Of a stretch of 10,057 bases of DNA, positions 1 through 7,322 are shown piece after piece (within the stretch, counting starts at the first letter, position 1; each line of letters opens with the position of its first letter). The translations under genes were made by a program, and so were the position numbers. The DNA is taken from contig CAJTLD010000066.1 of the NCBI GenBank assembly GCA_910577065.1, positions 1 to 10,057 on the forward strand, in the 5' to 3' direction. A model generated the notes under the pieces. The model had not been told where the DNA came from. It did no database searches and saw only the letters and a list, made by a program, of their open reading frames with translations. The stretch comes from an uncultured Lachnospiraceae bacterium. GTDB taxonomy: Bacteria > Bacillota > Clostridia > Lachnospirales > Lachnospiraceae.

Positions 1-198
1 TTAAAGGGGCTTTTGCCTGGGTGTTACTATAAAGAGCAGCACAGCGGGAAGGTTTATGCGTCGGACGCGCTGATGGAAGCGGGGGTTCCGGTTCCGTCTA
101 AGATGGGGGAATACCGGGCGTACCAGATGTATTTTACCAGAACTTCATCCGGCCAGGATGGATTTAGGGACAAAAATGAATCTATATTAGAGAAGTAG
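1..198 (+). CDS. Alpha-galactosidase (GH36-like), C-terminal end only
   Basis: This is a partial gene: frame 1 is open from the window edge to a TAG at 196-198, giving the last 65 residues. The TTG at 13 and the ATG codons further in are internal, not starts. The visible tail (LKGLLPGCYY, then GKVYASDALMEAG, then a PxxxGEYRAYQMYF strand) matches the C-terminal beta-sandwich of clostridial GH36 alpha-galactosidases. These typically end with a 'GLdP..Y...tG..ysGdaLM.aGlp....Gdy.s....l' pattern. Such enzymes hydrolyse terminal alpha-1,6- or alpha-1,3-galactose from raffinose-type sugars or host glycans, usually in the cytoplasm. The catalytic TIM barrel lies outside the window, so activity and substrate cannot be judged. 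The last roughly 16 residues after the final strand (from about TSSGQDGF) look like a divergent polar tail. No convincing terminator follows. Family assignment is moderate because only the accessory domain is visible. Confidence 0.68.
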   Translation, partial: LKGLLPGCYYKEQHSGKVYASDALMEAGVPVPSKMGEYRAYQMYFTRTSSGQDGFRDKNESILEK

Positions 199-291
199 GT
201 TATGAAAATAAAATAGTATAAGGTTAGTTATGAACTATTCTTTGTAAAAAGCTACTAAAAAGAATAACAAAAAACTGGTATTTTTTCTGAA

Positions 292-320
292 TAGACAAAA
301 ACTGGAAAAGTTGATACAAT
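292..320 (+). promoter_or_regulatory. Sigma-A-type promoter for the GH101 gene
   Basis: The -35 box is TAGACA (292-297, 5/6 to consensus). It is followed by a 17-bp spacer and a -10 of TACAAT (315-320, 5/6). A TGa extension sits directly before the -10 (312-314). Expected transcription start is about 327, giving a leader of about 120 nt before the ATG at 447. A perfect TATAAT also occurs at 341-346, but nothing resembling a -35 lies 16-18 bp upstream of it, so I prefer the 292-320 pair. The promoter would allow the GH101 gene to be transcribed independently of the upstream glycosidase. Confidence 0.6.
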
Positions 321-329
321 TAATTTAAC

Positions 330-420
330 AAATATGCACATATAATATGATCTTTTTTATACTGTAAATGACATTTTTATGAAACAGGATGAGAAAACGA
401 TGATTTATATGTGCATTTTT
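330..420 (+). repeat. Long-range inverted repeat in the GH101 5' leader
   Basis: The left arm is 330-345 and the right arm 405-420. They are complementary over 15 of 16 positions, including 12 uninterrupted pairs (334-345 with 405-416), and are separated by 59 nt. If transcription starts near 327, both arms fall in the RNA and could close a large stem-loop. The right arm ends 11 nt before the AGGAGG ribosome binding site (432-437), so it does not cover it. Each arm also contains a small dyad (ATG-CA-CAT at 334-341, ATG-TG-CAT at 409-416) with centres 75 bp apart. A pair of operator sites is therefore an equally valid reading. The enclosed region shows no riboswitch core I recognise. Confidence 0.5.
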
Positions 421-446
421 ATTAAAATTACAGGAGGTCAAAGGTT

Positions 447-3400
447 ATGGCGAGAAAAAGTTTTGCAAAGAAACTGAGTTTTTTGCTGACAGTCAGTATG
501 CTTGCGTCATCTTTGTCCCCGGCAGTGGTATCAGCTGCGGAGACGGACGGTATGGCAGAACAGATTGTAAGTGAAACAGAAGAAGCAGTGGGAACAGAGG
601 AATCCGAAACAGAGCGGCCGGATATACAGGATTCTGATATGGGAAACCAGGACGAGGCGCCTGTTCCAAAGCTTCCGGAAAATGAAACGCGCAAGATGCG
701 CGCGGCAAGGGTTATGTCAGACGGTATCAATGATGCGTGGGATCAGGATAAAAATACAATTGTAGGCACGGCCGCGACAAATGAAATATACAATAATATT
801 TGGCTTCATTTAAAGGCGGATGCCAGCAATGGAAATTCACACAGCGACGCGTCACAGTATCCGGCGATGTTTGTAAATCCATCCTCATTTGATTTTTCGA
901 AAGAAGGATTTTTCAGTTTTACGACCTGGACAGGAGTGGATCCTTCAATGAACCGTTTTGGTATTATGCTCGGATACAATGGCCCGGGAAACGGTATGTT
1001 TTTGGGATATGATGCGGACGGATGGTTCTGGCAGAAATATAAAGGCGGGGATGGCGCCTATTTTGAAGGCGATAGGGTAGAAAGCCCCGCGCTTCAACAG
1101 TATGTAAATGTAACTATCACATGGACAGCGGATCATAAGGCTACCCTGAAACTGCAGAATGCCGCAGATTATACGGGGACTCCTGCAAGTGGGGCGGAAG
1201 AGATTACGGTATTTGAAAATGAGGATTTTAGCGGTATTTCAGATGTTTTAAGCGATAAAATCGCACTCAAATGCGCTGCATATGGCGGAAATACCACCGA
1301 GGTATATCTGAGTAATATCCACTATGTCGATCAAAAAGAAATCCGGGATTTTACGGTAAATGCAACAGTAAAAGACGAATCCGGAAGGCCGCTTGAATCT
1401 GCAGCGGTAGAACTGCTTGGGACAAGCGCGCGTACAGATGCAAATGGAACGGCACGGCTTCATCTGACTACAACAGCAGGCACATACAAAGCGGAAGCCA
1501 AAAAGAAAGGATTCGAACCTGTAGAAGCAGAAGTTGTTTTGCCGGACGAAGCGGACGCCGAACCGGTCTCTGTTGAAATTATACTAAAAGAGATTCCGCC
1601 AATTGCAACAAAGACGCTTTCCACCAATGAGATGGATGTTATCGTGGCGGAGAATTTCCCGTTTGCCGTACAGTATAATATGAAAGGCGCTTTAGAAGGC
1701 AAAACATTCTGGGGACAAACAGAAGAAATTAATACGATTAAAATAAATGGTACTGCAATTAAAGTAAAGCCGGAAAACCTGAAAACGAAATTTACTTCCG
1801 ATACGGCAGTATATGAAATGGCGCTTAAGGATGATGCGGCTAATATTGACTGTGTGATAACGGCCCGGTTAAAGGCAGAGAAGAATACACTGGCTTTTGA
1901 TATTACAAAAGTCGTGAACAATAAATATGAGTTGGATGAAAAGAAACAGGAGGTTTATCCGGTACAGAAAATCGAAATTCCCAACCACAGCCTGATTTCT
2001 GTAAGAAGCAGCCAGCAGGGGGCAAACTTAAAAGGCGCGAAAACCTCCGGGCATACATTGATCAGCGGTGACCAGTCTTTTGCTGTAAAGAACGATATGA
2101 CGTTTAAATCCGAGGATTTTATGTATGGATTTGTATCCAGCAATGAACTGAGCGCAGGGCTTTGGAGCAACTCCGAATACCAGGGAACATTTGTTTACTG
2201 TAATCTTTCGACTGGCGGAGGCGGAGCTGCCAACACGCGCGTAATGGCTACCGCAACGGATCTGGGCGGAGAAATGTCGCTTGGCCTTGCCAGCACGGAG
2301 TGGTACTACGATCGTAAGATTACGCCGTCCGTAAATGGAAAAGTACAGACTTATGTAGTTAAGCATGGTGAAATGCCCTCTGCGAAAGTGGCTATTGCAG
2401 GAGATATGAATGATGATAAACAGATTGACTGGCAGGACGGTGCAATCGCATTCCGCAGCATTATGCATAACCCGTTTAAATGCGAAGAGGTTCCGGAACT
2501 TGTAAACCAGCGTATTGCAATGGATTTCGGAAGCCAGGCGGCGAATCCCTTTTTGACTGTGCTGGACGGCGTAAAGAGGGTATACCTGAATACGGACGGC
2601 CTGGGACAAAGCATTATTTTAAAAGGATACGGATCGGAGGGGCATGACTCAGGCCATCCGGATTACGGCGATATCGGCTCCAGGATCGGCGGCGCGGAAG
2701 ATATGAATAAGCTTCTGGTTGAAGGCGGCAGGTTAGGCGCAAAATTTGGGGTACATATCAACGCCAGTGAAATGTACACAGAGGCAAAGGCATTTAATGA
2801 TGAACTTTCCAGAGGAAACTACGGCTGGAACTGGCTGGATCAGGGAATTGGAATTAACGGCCTTTATGATCTTGGAAGCGGCGAAAGAATGAAACGCCTT
2901 CGTGAATTAAAGAGCCAGGTAGGCGACAACCTGGATTTCATTTATCTTGATGTCTGGGGCAATAACACTTCCGGTGCGGAAGACGCATGGGAATCCAGAA
3001 ATATTGCGCGGCAGATTAACAGCCTGGGATGGCGTTTTACAACGGAGTGGGGCGCTACGCAGGAGTACGATTCGACTCTGCAGCACTGGGCGGCGGACTT
3101 GTATTATGGCGGACAGAATGCCAAAGGCCAGAACAGCGCGGTAATGCGTTTCTTAAGGAACCATCAGAAGGATTCCTGGATTGCGGATTACGGCTCATAT
3201 GGCGGAGCGGCTCAGGCGCCTCTGCTCGGCGGCCTGGAAATGACAGATTTCGAAGGCTGGCAGAAACGTACGGATTACAGGAATTATATTACGGTTATGT
3301 TCCGTCACAATCTGACAACGAAATTTTTACAGCATTATAAAGTAATGAAGTGGGTTGACGGTAACGCTGTGACTGTAAGCGACAAACAGTGGGTACCTGA

Positions 3401-6400
3401 AATGGCTATTACCCTGCAAAGCGATGATAAATCACAGACAGTTGAAGTAACCCGTGATTCCAATGATTATACAAATCTGGACGGGTTTAGGGGAAGAACC
3501 ATTAAGTTAAACGGTACGATTATTTCAAAAGGAGCGCGTACGAGCGGATATGGTACCGAGAGCAATCCTTATATCGGCAATGAGACATACCTGGTTCCCT
3601 GGTACTGGGATGCGGACGGCAGTACTTTGGCAGAGGACGATCAGAAGCTGTATCACTGGAATACGGCAGGCGGCACGACAACATGGGAACTTTTGGACGA
3701 TTGGAAAGACCTTAAAAATGTTATCGTTTATAAACTGACGGACGAGGGCCGTACGGAGAAAACGACAGTTGCGGTGCAGGATGGAAAAATTACCCTGACC
3801 GCGGAAGGCGAAATGCCGTATGTGGTTTACCGAGGAGAAAAAGCGCCGAAGACCGTAAACTGGCAGTCATCCAAATATGTGTATGATATGGGCTTTAATG
3901 ACGCGGATTTAACAAACAAGAGGACTGTTTCCGGAACAGGTAAAGCGTCTGTTGTGGACAATGTGTCTGAAAATAATATGTTAAAGCTGGAAGGCGAAGT
4001 GGCTGTAACTACAGAATTGACGAATCTGAAACCAGGACAAAGATATGCGTTGTATGTCGGCGTGGATAACCGAAGCGATGTGGAAGCGCGTATGACAGTC
4101 AAAGCAGGCGAGACAGTCCTGGCAACGAACTATACGAACCGTTCCTTTGTAGAAAACATGGTGGCATCCGATCAGCATAATACCAAAAATGGCGCGACGG
4201 AAAAGGAAAGCAACACCAGCTGTTTCCAGAACATGTATGTATTCTTTACGGCTCCGGCAAGCGGGAAGACCACGTTGGAATTAAGCCGGCAGGCAGGGGC
4301 GGGGGCGTCCTATTTTGATGATGTGCGCGTTGTAGAGACCAAGATGGATCCGGTTAAAAAAGTGGATGAAGATGGAAACATTATTTTATTCCAGGAAGAT
4401 TTTGAAAATCACGCGCAGGGCATCTGGCCGTTTGTGATTACAGGCCCGAAGGATGAAAGCGGAACATGGGGAGCGCATTATTACGTGGAAGATAACCGTA
4501 TCCATTTATCCGAAGCGCACGCCCCGTATACCAATGCCGGATATAAGGATAAGAGGATAGACGATGTGCTCGACGGAAACTGGTCCGTAAAAATCAACGG
4601 CCTGACAGGAAACAGTTCTGTGATTTACCAGACAATTCCGCAGAATTTCCATTTTGAGCCGGGAGAGATGTATTATGTATCGTTCGATTATCAGCTTGGC
4701 AGCGAAGGGACATATGAAGTACGCGTAGGGGACGGTACGAATATCAATGTAGAACGCTTTTCAATGCCTGCCGCAATCGGCAAAACGAAGAATTACGGGT
4801 TCTGCTTTAGAGCGCCGGAATCCGGACAGGGATGGATTGGGATTTATTCCACGAACCAGGCGGCGGATATGAAGGAATTTACAGGCGCAGGCGACGGTCC
4901 TGTTAATTTCTGCGGATACAAAGACTTCATTCTGGATAACCTAAAAATCCAAAAAGCGGGCATGTTCCTTTCCGAAACTTCATTTGAAACGTCGGATGTG
5001 AACGATACTTTACAACTTAGCGTATCGTTTGCAGATGAAGCGGATGAAGGCAAAAAAGTGACCTGGGCGTCTTTGGATGAGGACGTGGCGTGCGTCAGCC
5101 AGGACGGGCTTGTTAAATTTACCGGCTTTGGTTCGACTATGATTACGGCAACGGCTGACTTTAACGGAACTCCGGTAACGTTAAGCTGCGGGGTAAACCT
5201 GATTAAAGATTATGAAACGTCGGCTACGTGGATAAGCGTTGCGGCAAATACGCAGGAATCGGCCGGCGAATCAGGTGAGGCTTATAATACAATAGACAAA
5301 AATCCGAGTACAATCTGGCATACCAATTATAGTGGAGCAGGATTTACCGTATCGGAGAGCAATCCGGCTGTTCTGACCTTACGGACAGTAGAAGATATTG
5401 GAACGTTCAAAAATGTTGCGTTCCAGCAGAGGCCGACTGGACCAAACGGTTTGGTCCAGAAATATGAGTGCGTTATCGGAGATACATATGACGGGGCAGC
5501 AATGACAATTACAGACGGCAAATCAATCGGCGCTGTAAGTGCTGTAAATGCCGGTAACGGTCAGATTGAAACGATGCGGCTTCCGGAGGGGGCGTCCGGC
5601 CATTATCTGCAGATTCGTGTTCTGCAGGGATACGGCAATTTTGCGGCGATCGCGGAAGTTTACATTAATACGGACGGAACCTACGATACACCGCAGGCGC
5701 AAGCGACGTTAAAGAGCAACCGTATCGATGCGGAAGAAGCAAGGAAAGAAAGCGCGCAGGCCGTACTTGATTCGGAGTCTGCAACAGAAGAAGAAAAAGC
5801 AGCGGCAAGCGCACAGATAGCCGAGGCAAACCAGGCTATTAAAGATGCTTCTATCAGCATGCTGGAAGCATACGGAGAACTGGAAGAAGAAGCGCAGGCA
5901 GCTTATGACGCGCTGTTAGCAGATGAAAATGCGACAGAAGAAGAAAAAGCAGCGGCAAAAGCCAGACTGGACACTGCAAAAGCCAATATAAAAGCTACTC
6001 AGGAATACCTGGATGCAATTCGGGATCTTGTCCTGGCTGAAGAAGTGGTACAAAACGCACAGAAAAAGCTGGATGCACTGAAAGCTTCCGGAACGGCGAC
6101 AGAAGCGCAGATTGCATCTGCCGAAGCCGATTTAAAAGCAGCGAAGACGCTGATGGAGAATAAGCAAAGCGTGGAAGCGATTGCGTCAACCTTAAGGCAG
6201 ACGTTAAAATTATTATCCGATGTACAGCTTGAAAAAGAAAGCCTTCAGAGTGCGTTAGACAAAGCAAAGAGTGATTTGAAAGAAGCCAATACAAGGCTTA
6301 CGGAGGCGGCTGAAAACTATGCGAAACTGGAAGGCAGCATGATTGCGACAAGCGCCGAACTGCAGGAAGCGAAACAGGCTCTGGAGACGGCAAGAGAAGA

Positions 6401-7142
6401 CGTATCCGCACTGCAGGGAGAGGTAGGAAGCTTAGAAGGCCAGCTGACGGCAAAAACAGAAGAACTTTCCCGGACAGAAACTGCTTTGAATGAAACAAGG
6501 AACAGTCTGGAAGCTTTAAAGAAGCAAATCAGCGATCTTGAGAACAACAATGATAAGCTGGAGGATAATAACAACAACCTTCTGGATGACAATACAAAAC
6601 TGGAAGAAGATAAGAAGGCGATGGAAGACGCTATTAAAAAAGCGCAGGATCAGATTGCGCAGCTTCAAAAAGACTTGGAGCAGGCGCGCCAGAACCAGGG
6701 CGCAGGGTTGAAAGCAGGGGATGAAGTCGTTTATCAGGGCGTTATCTATTCCGTATTGGATGCATCCAAAAAGACGGCTGCGGCAATTGGAAGCGAAAAA
6801 GACAGTGCAAAACAGCTTACGGTTGCAGGTACGGTTAAGATTAAGGATGTAACCTTTAAGGTAACAGAAATTGCAGCCGGGGCATTCCGGGATGCAAAGA
6901 AACTGAATAAAGTCACAATCGGAGCAAATGTTCAGAAGATCCGCAAGAACGCATTCTACAACGCAAAGAAGTTAAAGACAATTAAGATTAACTCCTTAAG
7001 GTTAAAATCCGTAGGTGCAAAAGCATTTGCAAAGATTCATGCCAAAGCGAAGATTACCGTTCCGAAGAGTAAGAAAACAGCGTATTCGAAGCTCCTGAAG
7101 AAGAAAGAAAGCGCAATTTCCAAAAATGTGGTAATTAAATAA
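447..7142 (+). CDS. Secreted multimodular GH101 endo-alpha-N-acetylgalactosaminidase
   Basis: A 2231-residue enzyme predicted to release Gal-beta-1,3-GalNAc (core 1) from Ser/Thr of mucin-type glycoproteins outside the cell. The start is ATG 447, 9 nt after AGGAGG (432-437). A signal peptide covers residues 1-30/31 (basic start, hydrophobic core, VSA-A), followed by an acidic linker to about 90. Domains, approximate: lectin/LamG-like 95-296; CarboxypepD_reg-like 302-381; mutarotase-like beta-supersandwich 390-650; TIM barrel 660-965; beta domain 967-1131; galactose-binding-like 1145-1305 and 1314-1503; Big2-like 1504-1586; F5/8-C (CBM32-like) 1589-1742; coiled coil 1750-2084; Lys-rich LRR module 2085-2231. 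The nucleophile is Asp835 in FIYLDVWGN and the acid/base Glu867 in TTEWG. Their 32-residue spacing equals that of the characterised pneumococcal enzyme (D764/E796). A WNW motif (W794, W796) probably corresponds to the substrate-covering tryptophans. The protein is longer than the pneumococcal and bifidobacterial homologues and has no LPXTG or SLH domain. Family assignment is firm; outer domain boundaries are estimates. Confidence 0.93.
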   Translation: MARKSFAKKLSFLLTVSMLASSLSPAVVSAAETDGMAEQIVSETEEAVGTEESETERPDIQDSDMGNQDEAPVPKLPENETRKMRAARVMSDGINDAWDQDKNTIVGTAATNEIYNNIWLHLKADASNGNSHSDASQYPAMFVNPSSFDFSKEGFFSFTTWTGVDPSMNRFGIMLGYNGPGNGMFLGYDADGWFWQKYKGGDGAYFEGDRVESPALQQYVNVTITWTADHKATLKLQNAADYTGTPASGAEEITVFENEDFSGISDVLSDKIALKCAAYGGNTTEVYLSNIHYVDQKEIRDFTVNATVKDESGRPLESAAVELLGTSARTDANGTARLHLTTTAGTYKAEAKKKGFEPVEAEVVLPDEADAEPVSVEIILKEIPPIATKTLSTNEMDVIVAENFPFAVQYNMKGALEGKTFWGQTEEINTIKINGTAIKVKPENLKTKFTSDTAVYEMALKDDAANIDCVITARLKAEKNTLAFDITKVVNNKYELDEKKQEVYPVQKIEIPNHSLISVRSSQQGANLKGAKTSGHTLISGDQSFAVKNDMTFKSEDFMYGFVSSNELSAGLWSNSEYQGTFVYCNLSTGGGGAANTRVMATATDLGGEMSLGLASTEWYYDRKITPSVNGKVQTYVVKHGEMPSAKVAIAGDMNDDKQIDWQDGAIAFRSIMHNPFKCEEVPELVNQRIAMDFGSQAANPFLTVLDGVKRVYLNTDGLGQSIILKGYGSEGHDSGHPDYGDIGSRIGGAEDMNKLLVEGGRLGAKFGVHINASEMYTEAKAFNDELSRGNYGWNWLDQGIGINGLYDLGSGERMKRLRELKSQVGDNLDFIYLDVWGNNTSGAEDAWESRNIARQINSLGWRFTTEWGATQEYDSTLQHWAADLYYGGQNAKGQNSAVMRFLRNHQKDSWIADYGSYGGAAQAPLLGGLEMTDFEGWQKRTDYRNYITVMFRHNLTTKFLQHYKVMKWVDGNAVTVSDKQWVPEMAITLQSDDKSQTVEVTRDSNDYTNLDGFRGRTIKLNGTIISKGARTSGYGTESNPYIGNETYLVPWYWDADGSTLAEDDQKLYHWNTAGGTTTWELLDDWKDLKNVIVYKLTDEGRTEKTTVAVQDGKITLTAEGEMPYVVYRGEKAPKTVNWQSSKYVYDMGFNDADLTNKRTVSGTGKASVVDNVSENNMLKLEGEVAVTTELTNLKPGQRYALYVGVDNRSDVEARMTVKAGETVLATNYTNRSFVENMVASDQHNTKNGATEKESNTSCFQNMYVFFTAPASGKTTLELSRQAGAGASYFDDVRVVETKMDPVKKVDEDGNIILFQEDFENHAQGIWPFVITGPKDESGTWGAHYYVEDNRIHLSEAHAPYTNAGYKDKRIDDVLDGNWSVKINGLTGNSSVIYQTIPQNFHFEPGEMYYVSFDYQLGSEGTYEVRVGDGTNINVERFSMPAAIGKTKNYGFCFRAPESGQGWIGIYSTNQAADMKEFTGAGDGPVNFCGYKDFILDNLKIQKAGMFLSETSFETSDVNDTLQLSVSFADEADEGKKVTWASLDEDVACVSQDGLVKFTGFGSTMITATADFNGTPVTLSCGVNLIKDYETSATWISVAANTQESAGESGEAYNTIDKNPSTIWHTNYSGAGFTVSESNPAVLTLRTVEDIGTFKNVAFQQRPTGPNGLVQKYECVIGDTYDGAAMTITDGKSIGAVSAVNAGNGQIETMRLPEGASGHYLQIRVLQGYGNFAAIAEVYINTDGTYDTPQAQATLKSNRIDAEEARKESAQAVLDSESATEEEKAAASAQIAEANQAIKDASISMLEAYGELEEEAQAAYDALLADENATEEEKAAAKARLDTAKANIKATQEYLDAIRDLVLAEEVVQNAQKKLDALKASGTATEAQIASAEADLKAAKTLMENKQSVEAIASTLRQTLKLLSDVQLEKESLQSALDKAKSDLKEANTRLTEAAENYAKLEGSMIATSAELQEAKQALETAREDVSALQGEVGSLEGQLTAKTEELSRTETALNETRNSLEALKKQISDLENNNDKLEDNNNNLLDDNTKLEEDKKAMEDAIKKAQDQIAQLQKDLEQARQNQGAGLKAGDEVVYQGVIYSVLDASKKTAAAIGSEKDSAKQLTVAGTVKIKDVTFKVTEIAAGAFRDAKKLNKVTIGANVQKIRKNAFYNAKKLKTIKINSLRLKSVGAKAFAKIHAKAKITVPKSKKTAYSKLLKKKESAISKNVVIK
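5784..5958 (+). repeat. Direct repeat encoding TEEEKAAA units in the GH101 stalk
   Basis: A 25-bp sequence at 5784-5808 recurs without change at 5934-5958, exactly 150 bp (50 codons) later. Both copies encode TEEEKAAA in equivalent positions of two helical units (ATEEEKAAA from residues 1779 and 1829). A more diverged third unit has ATEAQIASA from residue 1884. The units resemble FIVAR/albumin-binding-type helical hairpins common in stalks of Gram-positive surface proteins. The DNA identity within otherwise diverged units suggests either recent partial gene conversion or strong codon constraint. Confidence 0.7.
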
Positions 7143-7150
7143 GTTTTGAT

Positions 7151-7180
7151 AAAAAGCCGTATCATGCGATACGGCTTTTT
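7151..7180 (+). terminator. Intrinsic terminator of the GH101 gene
   Basis: A perfect 13-bp stem (7151-7163 with 7168-7180) encloses a 4-nt ATGC loop. The GC-rich middle is AGCCGTATC, and the 3' arm ends in five T residues. It begins 8 nt after the TAA stop. The 5' arm begins with five A residues, so the structure is symmetrical and could also stop transcription from the other strand. It separates the glycosidase locus from the L,D-transpeptidase gene. Confidence 0.9.
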
Positions 7181-7260
7181 ATATGCGTGTAAAAGAACAT
7201 ACATTCAAAAATGGAAAAAAATTTTACGGAATTTAAAAAAATATTAATTTTGCTGTCTTC

Positions 7261-7291
7261 TTGTCCTTTTTTCTCCGAAATAGAGTATAAT
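7261..7291 (+). promoter_or_regulatory. Promoter for the L,D-transpeptidase gene
   Basis: A perfect -10 TATAAT (7286-7291) lies 31 bp before the ATG at 7323. The best -35 candidate is TTGTCC (7261-7266) with a rather long 19-bp spacer. The region just upstream (7207-7251) is rich in A-tracts that could act as an UP element and compensate for the weak -35. The start would be about 7298, leaving a leader of about 25 nt that contains the AGGAGTG ribosome binding site (7311-7317). Confidence 0.55.
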
Positions 7292-7322
7292 AGAATGAAA
7301 TGCAAGAAAAAGGAGTGAAATT

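Noticed and set aside
227..268. Terminator for the upstream GH36 gene
   Set aside because: An 8-bp AT-rich stem (236-243 with 259-266) around a 15-nt loop can be drawn, but it has no GC core and no T-run, so it is not a convincing terminator.
341..346. Perfect TATAAT as the main GH101 promoter
   Set aside because: No acceptable -35 lies 16-18 bp upstream; the TAGACA/TACAAT pair at 292-320 with extended -10 is better.
330..420. Known riboswitch or T-box in the GH101 leader
   Set aside because: No recognisable conserved core, specifier loop or antiterminator sequence is present in the 59-nt interior.
2397..2460. Dockerin domain suggested by the DMNDDKQID loop
   Set aside because: Only one loop is present, with no second repeat. 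It sits in the middle of the protein and continues directly into the conserved GH101 barrel start, so it is part of the catalytic domain.
2028..2609. 193-codon open frame on the minus strand within the GH101 gene
   Set aside because: It is antisense to the conserved catalytic region, with no ribosome binding site or recognisable domain.
7089..7139. LPXTG-type sortase signal at the end of the GH101 protein
   Set aside because: The C-terminus is Lys-rich with no LPxTG motif and no hydrophobic segment, so sortase anchoring is not supported.
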